DNA from: Frankia casuarinae
GTDB taxonomy: Bacteria; Actinomycetota; Actinomycetes; Frankiales; Frankiaceae
NCBI RefSeq assembly: GCF_000013345.1
Contig: NC_007777.1
Location: 2,976,001 to 3,040,000 of the forward strand
Length of the DNA stretch: 64,000 nt
Reading direction: 5' to 3'
Shown: positions 1 through 9,560 of the stretch, one piece after another
Numbering within the stretch: the first letter of the stretch is position 1
Layout: every line of letters starts with the position of its first letter
Notes under the pieces: generated by a model
Databases searched by the model: none
What the model was told of the DNA's origin: nothing
Seen by the model: the letters and a program-made list of their open reading frames with translations, nothing else
Program-made: the position numbers and the translations under genes

Positions 1-591
1 GGTGACGGTCAGTGGGTCATCGGGGCGCAGACCGTCCTCCAGAAGTCCGGAGAAACGCCCGCCCGGATACTTCTTGATAATGAACTCGAGATAGCCTTCC
101 GCCGCCGAGATGTTCGCCATGGAGAACGAACGGTGTTCACTCGAACCAGGAATGGTGATATCGACGTACTGACCCGGGTGGAACATGAAGTCCGGTGAAC
201 CGGTGATGTCCAGACGCAACCGGGTGATGTCGTGGGTGAGATCTTCCGTCTCCACGACAGTGCTTTCTATGGTCCGCACCGGAAGGCCGGAGCGGATCAT
301 GTCCTCGTCATAGTTGACCAGTTCGACCGACAGATCGCTGAAGGCATGCGCCCGACACAGCAGGATGTAGCCCTCATCACTTTCGTAATCGGCCAACGCG
401 AAGGTCGAATAGCGGCCCATCTGTACATCACCGTCAAGCAGGAAGGACTTGCACGCCGAGCACTGTCCCTCCTTGCATCCGTGCATCAGGTTGACGCCCT
501 GGCGGAACGCCGCGTCGAGCACGGTCTCGTCCTCGGTAACCTCGATCTCCACGTCGACCGGCTCGAACCGGACCCGGTGGGTGTCGCTCAT
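1..591 (-). CDS. prmB: Propane/methane-type monooxygenase reductase component (N-terminal 197 aa; runs off window)
   Basis: NADH-dependent reductase that passes electrons to the di-iron hydroxylase encoded just upstream. The start is the ATG at 591. Residues 1-90 form a plant-type 2Fe-2S ferredoxin domain with Cys39, Cys44, Cys47 and Cys79 (CKEGQCSACK then LLC). From about residue 100 a ferredoxin-reductase FAD domain begins, with an RSFSMAN flavin-binding motif near residue 155. The frame stays open to base 1, so the rest of the FAD and all of the NAD domain lie outside. It follows prmA by 194 bp on the same strand, the usual mimAB/prmAB order. The symbol assumes a propane-type system; the true substrate is not proven by sequence. 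Confidence 0.88.
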   Translation of the reverse strand, partial: MSDTHRVRFEPVDVEIEVTEDETVLDAAFRQGVNLMHGCKEGQCSACKSFLLDGDVQMGRYSTFALADYESDEGYILLCRAHAFSDLSVELVNYDEDMIRSGLPVRTIESTVVETEDLTHDITRLRLDITGSPDFMFHPGQYVDITIPGSSEHRSFSMANISAAEGYLEFIIKKYPGGRFSGLLEDGLRPDDPLTVT

Positions 592-661
592 GCCCGTCTC
601 TTTCCTGCTTTGAAAAACCCGTCGTATCCGGGCGAGCCGCCCGGGCCGCGCCTCGGTGGTG

Positions 662-701
662 CGGCCCCACCGGCGCTCGTGTCGCGGCGCCGGTGGGGCC
701 G
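662..701. terminator. Strong intra-operon hairpin between prmA and prmB
   Basis: A perfect 15-bp inverted repeat (662-676 with 687-701) with a 10-nt loop lies in the gap between prmA and the reductase gene. No T-run follows on the minus strand, so it is more likely a partial attenuator or mRNA processing/stability element than a full intrinsic terminator. Confidence 0.6.
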
Positions 702-785
702 TGTTCGTTCGAACGCGTTCAAGAAACGTCCGTCGGCCCCCTCGGACGGCGGTTCTTCAACACGCCCGCAGCTTGCAGGGCGCTA

Positions 786-2435
786 TTAGGAAACGGGTGC
801 CGGCCGACCAGCCGGACCGCCGGCCCGGTAGGCCGCCATCGCCGCCTCACGCTCGGCGTCGTTCATCTCGTTGAGTGCGACATTCGGACTGCTGAACGTG
901 ATGCCGCGGACATCGTCGAGCGTCCAGAGCTTCGAGGGGTCGTCGAGCTCGAGATGGGGCTGCGGAATCAGGGTCTTGCCGTCATCACGGACGTACCCGA
1001 GGTCGGAAATGACATCGGCGAGATCCCAGTTGTGGTAAAGAGTCTCCCACTCCCGCTTGCCGGTCAGCCGGCCCATGTTCGGCGTCGGGCGGCCCTGGTA
1101 CTCCGGCCGGAACGCCACCTTGTCAGTCCAGTGACAGGCTTCGGAGCAGTAGGTGCGCCACTGGTCGTCCACCTTGTCATGCACCATGTCCTCGCGGATC
1201 ACGCAGGGCACCATGCACGTCCAGCACCGCTGGGGGTACTGGTAGTCGACGTTCTCGAACGCGATGGGCTTGTTCCGGCCGGGGTAACGCATCCGGTTGT
1301 AGTTCTCCCACCACTTGCCGTACTTGTTGTACCAGCCCGGGTACTTCGACTCGAACCACTCGAAGTCGTCGTCGGTCATCGGGTCGATCCGCCAGTAGTT
1401 CACCGGCCATCCGGTGGCGAAGAACTGCGCGACCTCGTGCACGTACCCCTTGTTGTAGATACGGTTCCAGGCTTCCTCGACCAGGTCGTGGGGGATCACC
1501 AGGCCGTACTTCTCGAGCGGGATGAGGTAGCTGCGGTAGTAGTCGTCGTAGATCCAGCGCTGCCACATCTCCGCGTAGCTCTCGCGGTCCTTGCGGCGGT
1601 CCTTCGTGCCGTACTCGATGAAGGTGCCGATCGCGGCATCCACCACGGCGTGGTTGTTCCACCACGCGTAGCGCAGGTCACGCTCGAGCAGCGGCCGGTT
1701 GGCCTCGTCGGCGAGCGCCATGAGCAGGATGGAGTACCCGTTGCTGATGTGGCGAGACTCGTCGGACTGGACCGAGTGGAACACCGTCGGTAGCAGGTAG
1801 TCACCGTTGGCGGCCGCCTCGGACGGCATCGCGACAAACAGGGTGTTGGTGAACGCCGTCTCGGCGACGACGGTCAGGTAGATGTTCGCCGCGGTGATCG
1901 CGTCACCGGTGATGAAGCCCTCACCGAACTGGCGGCCGATCGTTCCGGCGTAGTTGTTGGCGAACGCCTTCTCAGTGATGTCGAAGCCGGCCGGATCGAT
2001 GTAGTGGTTCATGTACAGGCGCTTGAGGTTCATCTGGATCGTCGAGTGACGCACCTCGTCGATCATCTGTACCGCGAGCCCGTTGTGGATCTCAGGGTTG
2101 GGGACGGCATCGATCGCCATCGGCATCGCCCGGGCCGCGGAGATCTCCGGGAACGGGATGATCGACAGGAAGAGCTTCTGCCACTCCATCCAGCGCTGCT
2201 GGACCTGGCGGAACATGTTGCCGCGAATCGCGCCGTCCATCGCGCCGTACACGCGGTTGTCCTTCTCCTCCTCCATCGGGAAGTAGGAGCGCAAGATCTG
2301 CTTGAGCGGGTCCTTCTTCGGAGACTTGTCGAAGGTATAGTCGGTGGCAAACCGCTTCGCGGGCGTCGCGAACGTCGGTTCCCATGACAGCTCCGTGATC
2401 TTTTTGTGTGCCTTTGTCAAGCTTTGACGGCTCAC
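786..2435 (-). CDS. prmA: Soluble di-iron monooxygenase hydroxylase large subunit (propane 2-monooxygenase type)
   Basis: Catalytic alpha subunit of a bacterial multicomponent monooxygenase that oxidises short alkanes with O2 in the cytoplasm. It has 549 aa, close to PrmA/MimA. The di-iron ligands are visible: Glu97 (FPEIS), Glu127-x-x-His130 (DEVRH), Glu192 (AETAF) and Glu226-x-x-His229 (DESRH). A C-terminal region holds a CWTC pair and a YCSEAC motif typical of this subfamily. The start is GTG at 2433-2435, chosen because AGGAGG lies about 7 nt upstream. The reductase gene follows; the small subunit and coupling protein are expected beyond base 1. A MimR-like activator diverges from its promoter region. 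Propane is favoured over other alkanes by family resemblance only. Confidence 0.92.
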   Translation of the reverse strand: MSRQSLTKAHKKITELSWEPTFATPAKRFATDYTFDKSPKKDPLKQILRSYFPMEEEKDNRVYGAMDGAIRGNMFRQVQQRWMEWQKLFLSIIPFPEISAARAMPMAIDAVPNPEIHNGLAVQMIDEVRHSTIQMNLKRLYMNHYIDPAGFDITEKAFANNYAGTIGRQFGEGFITGDAITAANIYLTVVAETAFTNTLFVAMPSEAAANGDYLLPTVFHSVQSDESRHISNGYSILLMALADEANRPLLERDLRYAWWNNHAVVDAAIGTFIEYGTKDRRKDRESYAEMWQRWIYDDYYRSYLIPLEKYGLVIPHDLVEEAWNRIYNKGYVHEVAQFFATGWPVNYWRIDPMTDDDFEWFESKYPGWYNKYGKWWENYNRMRYPGRNKPIAFENVDYQYPQRCWTCMVPCVIREDMVHDKVDDQWRTYCSEACHWTDKVAFRPEYQGRPTPNMGRLTGKREWETLYHNWDLADVISDLGYVRDDGKTLIPQPHLELDDPSKLWTLDDVRGITFSSPNVALNEMNDAEREAAMAAYRAGGPAGRPAPVS

Positions 2436-2859
2436 GTCCTGCCTCCTGGACGATACGGGGTCGGGCAGACACCGGCGATGCCCGCCTGCACCGAGATCGA
2501 CGCCGATCCGCGTCGACCCTCCTTCCGGCCGGAACCGGTGCCTGCACCACGTCCCTTCGTATGTCCCACATCACACTCCCCGTGGGAGGTGTGTGGGATC
2601 TCAATCTGAGACAGGTACCAGGACTCGGCCAGCAAGATCATCGGGGAGGCGAGATGCGAGGAGCGATCGGCGATCGGCGATCGGCGCCGGTCGGGGGTCG
2701 GTCGGGCGCGGCGGACGCCCGGCAGTGGGCGGAGCACAAGGTCTAGCCAGACGGTGGGCTGCGATCTAACCTCGCTCGGGAACCGCTCGTGACCACGTCG
2801 GACGCTGCGGTTGTACCGGAGTCGTCGAGGTTCGCCGTTCGCGGGAGGAGATCCATCAG
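2436..2859. promoter_or_regulatory. Divergent control region between prmA and its MimR-like regulator
   Basis: This 424-bp non-coding gap must hold the promoters of the monooxygenase operon (minus) and the regulator (plus). It contains a GATCGGC triplication at about 2663-2688. GGGAGGAG about 15 nt before 2860 is the ribosome site of the regulator. I see no convincing -12/-24 sigma-54 box, as expected for an actinobacterium. Confidence 0.5.
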
Positions 2860-3526
2860 ATGGCTGGTTGTTCGAGCAACCTAGATGCTTATAATCATCA
2901 GGGCGCCGAGGTTGCGCAGGCGCGGGAGCTGTTCCTGACCACCGACTCCATCGAGCCGGACAGGGTACGCGACAGCATCCGGGCGTCCTGGTTACGCTCC
3001 CGGCACTGGGAGGTAGCGGCGGAAGGCCCCCGACTCACGTTCGTGGGCGACCTCGACAGCGAAAACCCGGTCAGCCGCGCCGCAGCGCCCATCGTCCGCC
3101 AGCTCGGCGATCAACTTGTAGACCAGCCTATCAGCATCATCCTGACCGATGCCGAGGGAGTCGTCCTGGCCCGGCGCACCGGTGACCGCGCCCTGGAGAA
3201 GCACCTCGACGCGGTCCAGCTCGCACCGGGTTTCAGCTACGCGGAAAGACTGGTGGGAACCAACGGAATCGGTACCGCGCTCGAGGGAAGGTCCCCCGCC
3301 CATGTCTTCGGGCACGAGCACTACGCCTCGAACCTCGAGAATCTAGCCTGCGCCGGAGTGCCGATGCACCATCCAGTCACAAGGAAGATAATTGGCGTCT
3401 TGGACCTGACCTGTTGGCGTCCGGACGCCGGGCCGCTGCTCATGGCCATGGCCCGGGCCGCGGCGGCACAGATTCAGGAATCCCTGCTCGCCAACGAAGA
3501 ACACCGTGACCTTGCCCTGTTACGGG

Positions 3527-5425
3527 GTAAGAGTTCGGTGATGGCGTGGGTGGGCGGGCCGAAGGCCCGGCCGGTGTTGCCGGTCGGGTGGTTTTCGGCT
3601 TGTGGGTGGGGTTAGGGCTCGGGCCCGTCGGGTGGGCCGTCCTGGGGTGGGTCGGTGCTGGGAGGGCTGCCGGTCTGGGTGGTGGTCTGCCAGGTGAGGA
3701 AGGGTTCGAGGGCGGGGCCGGCGGGTGCTTTCCCGCCGGCTGTGGCGCAGGCGTTCAGGTAGCCGGTCAGGAACGCGAGGGGTTCACGGCCGTTACGCTC
3801 CGCGGTGGCGACGATGGTCCAGACCCGGGCGGCGAGGTGCGCGGCCCACTCAGCGTGTGCGCCGTAGTAGTTCTTCCGCCCGACGACCGGGGTCCGTAGC
3901 GCTCTCTCGGCAGCATTGTTGTCAAGATCCAGGTCGGGGAAGTCCTGGTGGCGGGCCAGCCCGTCCCATTCCCGGTCCAGGGTCGCCAGGACCTTCTTCG
4001 CCGCCGGGTGCAGGCTGTGGATCGCCGCCTCCGCGCGCCGCGCCGTGTCGATCGCCCTCAGCGCGGCCTCGAACGCGCCGGCGGCCTCGCGGTAGCCGCC
4101 GGTTGTGGGCTGCTCGGCGGCGAGGGCGCGGTGAGCGAGGTAGAGCATCCCGATCCGGGCGACCCACTGGTCGGCCCAGTACCGCAGTTGGGGGTGGGCG
4201 TCCCCGGCCCGGATGAAGTACCGGCGGATGTGTGCCCAGCACCAGAGCGGGTCGACTCCGTCGACGCGGCCCAGGGACTGGTAGACGGTGTAGAAGTCCG
4301 ACGAGACGACGAGGCGACATCCGTCGGACAGCGCCCCGGCGGCCCGGTCGATCCCGAAGTGCTTCTCGACCGGGGCAGCCGAGCGGGTCGGGTCCATCCG
4401 GAACACCACCGTGTCGGCGGCGACGAACACCCACAGCCACCAGCGGGTCCCGTCCTTGCCCTCGACCCGCTCGAACACCCGCCACGTCGTCTCGTCCGCG
4501 TGGACATGACCGGCGGCGGCGTTACGCGCCACGATCTGCTCATCGAGCCCGCCGAGCAGTCCATGCACGTCCTTCAACGCCCCACACAGAGTGCCCTCGG
4601 CAACACCGAGCCCGGCGGCGGCCAGCGCCCGAGCGATCCGGTGCAACGGCAGGCCCAGGACGTACTTCTCGTAGAGAAGGCGGGCGAGGAACCCCGCGGT
4701 GAACCGGCCCTTGGGAATCGGTTTGGGTGGCACCGGCGCGGTCACTGTCCGCGGCCCCGGACATGTGCAGCACCGCCGATACCGCCGCCGCCGATGCACG
4801 ATCCGGGTGATCACGACCTGCCAGTCGACCTGTTCGCTGTCGTCGGTCCCCAACGGCGTGAACGCCACCCCACACCCGGGGCAGGCACGGTCGACCTCGG
4901 GCACATCATGGATCTCCTCGCGGGTCTGCAGATGCGAGTAGTCCCGCCGGCCATGCCCCCGGCTCCCCGGCCGCTGCCCGCGTTGACGCGCCGGCCGGCC
5001 GGCATCCCCACCGCCCGAATCCTGCCGATCTTCTGGTTTCTCATCCACAGCCGACGACGGGCCGGTCTTCTCCGAGGAACGACCGAACAGCATCCGGGAC
5101 AGCACCGCGACCTGCTCGCTCAACTCCTCGACCCGCAGCTGCAGCTGCCCGACACGGGCCTCGGCTTTCTCCGCACACTCCTCGGCCCGCTCGGCACGCC
5201 CACGCCAGTACGCCACCTCGGTGACATCATCGGTGACAGACAGAACAGACACACCACCCAGGACACATCACCAGCGTCCTCGGTATCAGGAACTACACCC
5301 GACGTATCACGAAGAGCCCACAACCCCCCACCAGCATCCCGCGGACACTCCGCCCGACTCCCGCCACAGCCACGACACCGCCACACGGCGGAACCAGCCC
5401 CTCCACGCCATCGCCGAATACTTAC
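3527..5425 (-). mobile_element. IS66-family insertion sequence, copy 1 (1899 bp)
   Basis: Terminal inverted repeats start GTAAG and match imperfectly (GTAAGAGTTCGG left, GTAAGTATTCGG right, inverted). It is flanked by the 8-bp direct repeat GTTACGGG at 3519-3526 and 5426-5433, the duplication length usual for IS66. It carries one long transposase gene and no separate TnpA/TnpB genes. A second copy at 19919-21817 has the same length; the only difference I saw is one silent base (G/A) in the transposase gene. Confidence 0.93.
3612..5252 (-). CDS. IS66-family transposase (TnpC type), copy 1
   Basis: DDE transposase of 546 aa. The order is an N-terminal leucine-rich coiled coil (residues 10-60), a zinc-binding region (CPGCG near residue 123, CCTCPG near 160), and the IS66 catalytic core with HADETTWRVF, WCWAHIRRYF and LDNNAAERALR motifs. 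The protein is identical to the copy at 20004-21644. It lies inside the disrupted MimR-like gene, opposite in orientation to it. Confidence 0.94.
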   Translation of the reverse strand: MSVLSVTDDVTEVAYWRGRAERAEECAEKAEARVGQLQLRVEELSEQVAVLSRMLFGRSSEKTGPSSAVDEKPEDRQDSGGGDAGRPARQRGQRPGSRGHGRRDYSHLQTREEIHDVPEVDRACPGCGVAFTPLGTDDSEQVDWQVVITRIVHRRRRYRRCCTCPGPRTVTAPVPPKPIPKGRFTAGFLARLLYEKYVLGLPLHRIARALAAAGLGVAEGTLCGALKDVHGLLGGLDEQIVARNAAAGHVHADETTWRVFERVEGKDGTRWWLWVFVAADTVVFRMDPTRSAAPVEKHFGIDRAAGALSDGCRLVVSSDFYTVYQSLGRVDGVDPLWCWAHIRRYFIRAGDAHPQLRYWADQWVARIGMLYLAHRALAAEQPTTGGYREAAGAFEAALRAIDTARRAEAAIHSLHPAAKKVLATLDREWDGLARHQDFPDLDLDNNAAERALRTPVVGRKNYYGAHAEWAAHLAARVWTIVATAERNGREPLAFLTGYLNACATAGGKAPAGPALEPFLTWQTTTQTGSPPSTDPPQDGPPDGPEP

Positions 5426-6678
5426 GTTACGGGAGTATCTCAGGACATGCCAACGGATTTCCGGCGTGGTGCTCGGCCTCAACGACGACGTCGTCATGAT
5501 GAACGAGCACGCGCGCCAACTACTCGACCCCCGCGACCAGTCGGTGCTGATCGGGCGCATCACCGATGTCGTCGCCAGACGCCGTGCCACCACCCTGATG
5601 ATGGAACTGCCCAGCGGAACCTGGGCCCGCGTGCACTGCCGGACAGTGGCAACGGAGAGGGCCACCGACGGGGCGGTGGCCCATGTCCGTTTTGTCGAAG
5701 CGCCGCGCCCGCGGCATGCGGACACCGCTCTGACGCGGCTTCCGCTGCCCGGCATCGTCGGCTCCGGAACTCTATGGACCCGTGCCTGCCGGGAAGTGGA
5801 CGCGGCTGCGCAAGCAGGTGAGTGGGTGATATTACGAGGAGAGCCCGGCGTGGGCAAAACAGCCCTGGCCCGGGCCGTGTGCCAGCGGCATGATCCGTCC
5901 GCGTGGTTCTCCGTTGTCGACGGCCACAACACTACTGTTCGGGAGTGGGGGACCCTTCTCCGCCACGAACTGAGCCGTAGCCGGGGCACGCTGGTGGTAC
6001 GCCACGTCGATCGCATCGACCCCTATCGGCTGCATGTGCTGGCGTCCGCCTGCCAAGCAGCGGAGGCGGGCGGCCGCCGGGATCTGCCGTGGGTAGTCCT
6101 GACGCTCAGCGCCGACGACAAACCCCTCGGCCCCCTGATGCGCTACTTCCCGCGTTGCATCGAAGTGCCCCCGTTGCGGCACCATATCGATGATCTGCAC
6201 CAAATCGTGCCGTTCCTGCTGGTAAAACTTACCCGTGGCGGCCAACTCGCCTGCTCCCCGCAGGCTATGCAAGCACTGTTGCGTACCAGTTGGCCAGGCA
6301 ACATCGAGCAGGTGCGGCAGGTGCTGCGCAAAGTCATCCAGGTTCGCCCCGCAGGCACGATCATGGTCGGTGACCTGCCGCCGGAATGTCACACGGTCAC
6401 CCGCCGGGTTCTCGGAGCCATGGAGGCGATCGAGCGGGACGCAATAGTGCAGAGCCTGCTCAGTGCGGACGGGAACAGGACCCTCGCGGCGCGGGCTCTC
6501 GGCATGTCGCGAGCGACGATCTACCGCAGAATCCGGCAGTACGGCATCGAGATCCCCGCTCCCAGCGTGTAGACGCAATCTTGCGTGGAGCCCACGGGAG
6601 CAGAGTGCGGGGAGCAGAGTGCGGGGAGCAGCAGCCCTACGACAGGCCGCAGTGGCGGTCCCTAACGTGGGAGGCCCA

Positions 6679-8442
6679 TCATGGCTGCGCGGTCGCGACC
6701 CGGTCCCGGCCGGAGCGCTTTGCCTGGTAGAGGGCCACGTCGGCGCGGATGAGCAGGTCGCCAAGCCCGGAATCGTCCGGGTTCAGCATCGCCACCCCCA
6801 CGCTGACGGTGACCGGGAGCGGACCGTCGGCGGTAGCCACCGGGCTGGCCCCGATCGCCTGCCGAAGCCGCTCGGCGAGAACACCCGCCGTCGCAGCCGG
6901 GCAGCCCAGCACGGCCGCGAACTCCTCGCCGCCGATACGGCCGACGATGTCCTGCGGGCCCAGCGTGCCCTGCACGCGCCGAGCGACCTCGGCGAGAACC
7001 GCGTCACCCACAGCATGACCGTGACCGTCGTTGACCTGCTTAAAATGATCAATATCGATCATGAAGGCAGCCAGCGACCGCGCCGCATGCAGATGCCCGC
7101 GGACCAGAGCATCGGCCTGCTCGAAGAAATGACGCCGGTTCGCCAGCCCCGTCAGCGGATCACTGTCCGCAAGCCGCTGCGTCTCCTCGAACAGGTAGGC
7201 GTTCTCACAGGCCGCCGCCGCCTGGCCCAGCACGGCATAAGCCAGACGAGCCTGCCTGGGATTGTAGCCACCAGCAGCCCGCGAGGCGATCAGAACGACG
7301 ACGGTGGGGGCCGGCCGGCACAGCGCCGGCACGGCCAGCCAGCTGCCCACCGGGTAGCGCTGGCCGGGGAGCACCTCCGGCAGCCTCCGGTGCGGCCCGA
7401 TCATCCCACCGCCGTGGAACGCCAGCAGCAGAGGGGAATCCGGAAGCGGGACGATCATCGCCCCGACCGCCCGGGTATCCACCTGGCCGTGGACCGCCAC
7501 GACCCGCAACGTTCCGCACGGTTCCCGGGCCAGCGCCCACGCCGCCTCGCACGGAAGCTGCGCGGCAGCCGCCGTCATGACCCGCCCGAGGATCTCCGGC
7601 GGAGTCACCGCCCTGGTGGTCTCGACGACGACCCGGTGCATCGTCTCGGCCAGTTCCCGCTGCTGGCGCTCGGCCATCAGCAGCCTGCGCAACTCCGCCG
7701 CGTCGGCCTCGCGAAGCGAGATCAGTTCCCGGTCGTGCCCCGGCACGGCGAGAAGCAGGACATCCTGGATCTGGTTGGCGACCATGCCCGCCATGACCGC
7801 CAGCAGCGGCCCGGCATCCCGGCGCGGACAGGTGAGATCGAACAGGCCCAGCGTCTGCCCCGTCACCGGATCACGCAGGGGAACACCGGCGCAGGCGAAC
7901 TCGCCGAGGGACTCCGCGTAGTGCTCCTGACCGAACACGTGCGCCGGCCTGTGCTCCTCAAGAGCGGTACCGATGCCGTTGGTGCCGACAAACCGCTCGG
8001 CATAACTAAATCCGGGCAGCAGCGATACGCGGTCCAGCCGGCGTTCGAATGCGGCGTCGCCGGTGCACCGCATGAGCACCAGACCGTTCGCGTCGGTGAC
8101 GATCGCGCTGACGGCCTGCCTGGCCAGCCGATCGGCGAGCTGGCACAGGACCGGTTCGGCCGCGCGCGCGACAGGTACGTCAAGGTCCGACGCGGCGAGG
8201 AGGGGCTCGGGGCTGTCCGCGGCCACCGCCCACCGCCGCGACCGCATCCACGACTCGCGGATCGGATCCCGCACCCCACCGGACTCGCTGGTCTCAGCCG
8301 AGATCTCAGCCGAGATCTCAGCTGAGATCCCGGCGGTGAGGAACCGCTCGCGCAGCCGCTCGAGCGAGGCTCCTTCCCCACCGTTGAGGCGAAGCCCCGA
8401 GGCCCGTCCGGCTCGCCGAGACGGTCTTGACCGATCCGGCAT
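6679..8442 (-). CDS. GGDEF diguanylate cyclase with a MimR/AcoR-type sensor domain
   Basis: Predicted c-di-GMP synthase, 587 aa. Residues about 50-250 closely resemble the sensor half of the neighbouring MimR-like regulator (RESWMRSRRW, then FSYAERFVGTNGIGTALE), so both probably sense related signals. A second GAF-like region spans about 270-420. A complete GGDEF domain ends the protein, with DPLTGLANRR, DHFKQVND and the active-site GGEEF. The RxxD inhibitory site five residues before GGEEF is not conserved (GPQD), so product inhibition is not expected. A 12-bp DNA repeat encodes ISAE repeats near residue 40. It is convergent with the disrupted regulator. Confidence 0.9.
   Translation of the reverse strand: MPDRSRPSRRAGRASGLRLNGGEGASLERLRERFLTAGISAEISAEISAETSESGGVRDPIRESWMRSRRWAVAADSPEPLLAASDLDVPVARAAEPVLCQLADRLARQAVSAIVTDANGLVLMRCTGDAAFERRLDRVSLLPGFSYAERFVGTNGIGTALEEHRPAHVFGQEHYAESLGEFACAGVPLRDPVTGQTLGLFDLTCPRRDAGPLLAVMAGMVANQIQDVLLLAVPGHDRELISLREADAAELRRLLMAERQQRELAETMHRVVVETTRAVTPPEILGRVMTAAAAQLPCEAAWALAREPCGTLRVVAVHGQVDTRAVGAMIVPLPDSPLLLAFHGGGMIGPHRRLPEVLPGQRYPVGSWLAVPALCRPAPTVVVLIASRAAGGYNPRQARLAYAVLGQAAAACENAYLFEETQRLADSDPLTGLANRRHFFEQADALVRGHLHAARSLAAFMIDIDHFKQVNDGHGHAVGDAVLAEVARRVQGTLGPQDIVGRIGGEEFAAVLGCPAATAGVLAERLRQAIGASPVATADGPLPVTVSVGVAMLNPDDSGLGDLLIRADVALYQAKRSGRDRVATAQP
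8293..8328. repeat. 12-bp tandem repeat (3 copies) inside the GGDEF gene
   Basis: Three units of CTCAGCCGAGAT (the third with one change) encode successive Ile-Ser-Ala-Glu tetrapeptides on the minus strand. The period is a multiple of three, so copy-number change would keep the frame. Confidence 0.85.
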
Positions 8443-8640
8443 GACGCACCTTCCCGCACCTTTAACCGTGTGACCTGGGGCAAGTATATGCCGCTTGGAC
8501 CTGAGCTCAGAATCATAGTCCGCTTAGCCCGGCCTGCCAGGGGAGACAAAAATCGCGGAGAAAGTGATATCCAGTATTTTTCTTCCGAAAATCGGTCTTT
8601 CGGGCGGTTGGTAGGTTGACGCCTCCTGCCATCGGCGCCG

Positions 8641-8862
8641 TCAGCCGGTGAGCAGACCTCGCAGGAACAGCCGCACCCACCGTCGGGGGGCCGCCGGTGA
8701 GATCCCGTCACCGGGCATCAGGCTGAGCACCGGCACGAAGTCGTCCGCGGTGACGTCGGAGTGGAGGACGCCCTGACGATGCGCGATCTTCACTAGGTGA
8801 CTCAACGCGACCTTCGTACCGCTGATGACGCCCGAAGCGCGGAGGGCCCCTCGGAGTTGCAC
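8641..8862 (-). pseudogene. TetR-type regulator, C-terminal remnant
   Basis: The last about 73 residues resemble the C-terminal ligand domain of TetR regulators (GVLHSDVTADDFVPVL, then RRWVRLFLRGLL). No helix-turn-helix can be found upstream on this strand, so the gene is truncated. Family assignment rests on pattern resemblance only. Confidence 0.5.
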
Positions 8863-9280
8863 GCCTGCGCGTACTTCGCCACCAGCCGCGGCGTTTTCTT
8901 CTCGCCGGAGCCGCCCACCATGGTCGACTGCAGAATCGTCGGCGGCCCCAAACCTAGGCGACCTCGACGGTCCGCATGCCGATCACACTGGATGCACGTC
9001 CTGACCGTCATCGGCCGCTCGCGACCTCGGTAAGTGTCAAGCGGCCTTTGGGCAGTTGCTTCAGGGCAGCCGCCCTCGGCCCGACCGGACCGGTCGCCAA
9101 GATTCGATCTTCGTGTGCGCCGTGGATGGGCTCATTGTGGGTGCGGATGTCCCGACACGGAGAGGCACCCACAGGCATGCTCCGGCACGGAAAACGCCGT
9201 GAGCTGGGAGAAGGCGGCATCACCAGGAACCTTGCGGCATGAGCCGGCACGCGCCCGTGCGACTTGCAATCGAGCGGCTA
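8863..9280. other. Decayed non-coding stretch
   Basis: No gene can be supported. A minus-strand piece near 8870-8960 vaguely resembles the tail of a zinc alcohol dehydrogenase (MVGGSGEKKTPRLVAKYA), but it lacks any diagnostic motif. Confidence 0.4.
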
Positions 9281-9307
9281 CTGATTCGAGTCCCCTCACC
9301 AGCTCCA
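9281..9307 (+). other. tRNA 3'-end-like sequence (T-arm and acceptor end)
   Basis: ATTCGAGTCCCC followed by TCACCAGCTCCA looks like a tRNA T-loop and acceptor 3' strand. No matching 5' half folds at normal spacing, so this is not a complete tRNA. It could be an old integration (att) scar. Confidence 0.3.
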
Positions 9308-9429
9308 ATGACAGGGCTTTCAGGATTGTACCGCGTTACCGGTCGCCATTCTATTAGGATATAAAAATTCGTCGGCGTGTCGGCCGCCAGTTGACCGACA
9401 GGCGAGAAAGTGTCGCTTTTTGTCGGAGG

Positions 9430-9555
9430 ATGCAGGTGCGCCAAGTCGAAGTGAAGTACTCGGTGACCGACCCGGCTACGGTCACGGCAGCGCTTCGAGC
9501 GGCCGGTGTGGACCTCACCGATCCGGTGTTTCAGGATGATCAGGCATTCGCGCCG
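9430..9555 (+). pseudogene. Class IV adenylate cyclase/CYTH domain, N-terminal remnant
   Basis: About 42 residues (VEVKYSVTD, then FQDDQAFAP) match the N-terminal strand pair of CYTH-domain proteins, where the ExK motif binds triphosphate. Beyond 9555 the frame enters DNA that reads as an ISAs1 transposase on the other strand, so the gene was cut there. Confidence 0.5.
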
Positions 9556-9560
9556 GTGGC

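Larger units (their letters stand above)
2860..6572 (+). pseudogene. mimR-like: MimR-like GAF/AAA/Fis-HTH activator of the monooxygenase operon, split by IS66
   Basis: The N-terminal half (2860-3526) is an AcoR/MimR-type GAF sensor region with an FSYAERLVGTNGIGTAL core. The C-terminal half (5434-6572) has a Walker A (GEPGVGKT), a degenerate AAA domain without a GAFTGA loop, and a Fis-type HTH ending in ALGMSRATIYRRI. Removing the 1899-bp element plus one 8-bp duplication joins CGG to GAG TAT with no frame change and gives a 601-aa protein. It diverges from prmA, the position of the mimABCD activator in mycobacteria. The present allele would make a 251-aa protein ending in IS-derived residues, so activation of the operon is probably lost. 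Confidence 0.88.

Noticed and set aside
693-1793. Plus-strand frame opposite prmA
   Set aside because: Antisense of a gene with all di-iron ligands; Val/Leu-rich shadow composition.
2436-2859. Sigma-54 promoter for prmA
   Set aside because: No TGGCAC-N5-TTGC box, the regulator lacks GAFTGA, and actinobacteria lack sigma-54.
3948-6572. An 874-codon plus-strand frame across IS66 and the regulator
   Set aside because: The first half is the antisense of the IS66 transposase; only the part from 5434 is real coding sequence and belongs to the split regulator.
6463-8325. A 620-codon plus-strand frame opposite the GGDEF gene
   Set aside because: It is the mirror frame of a gene with complete GGDEF motifs and has an Arg/Pro/His-rich composition.
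8870-9011. Zinc alcohol dehydrogenase remnant
   Set aside because: Only a short resemblance (MVGGSGEKK) with no zinc or Rossmann motif, so it is not reported as a gene.
9203-9307. A complete tRNA ending CACCAGCTCCA
   Set aside because: The possible 5' acceptor strand is about 105 nt away with two mismatches, and no D-arm or anticodon arm folds properly.
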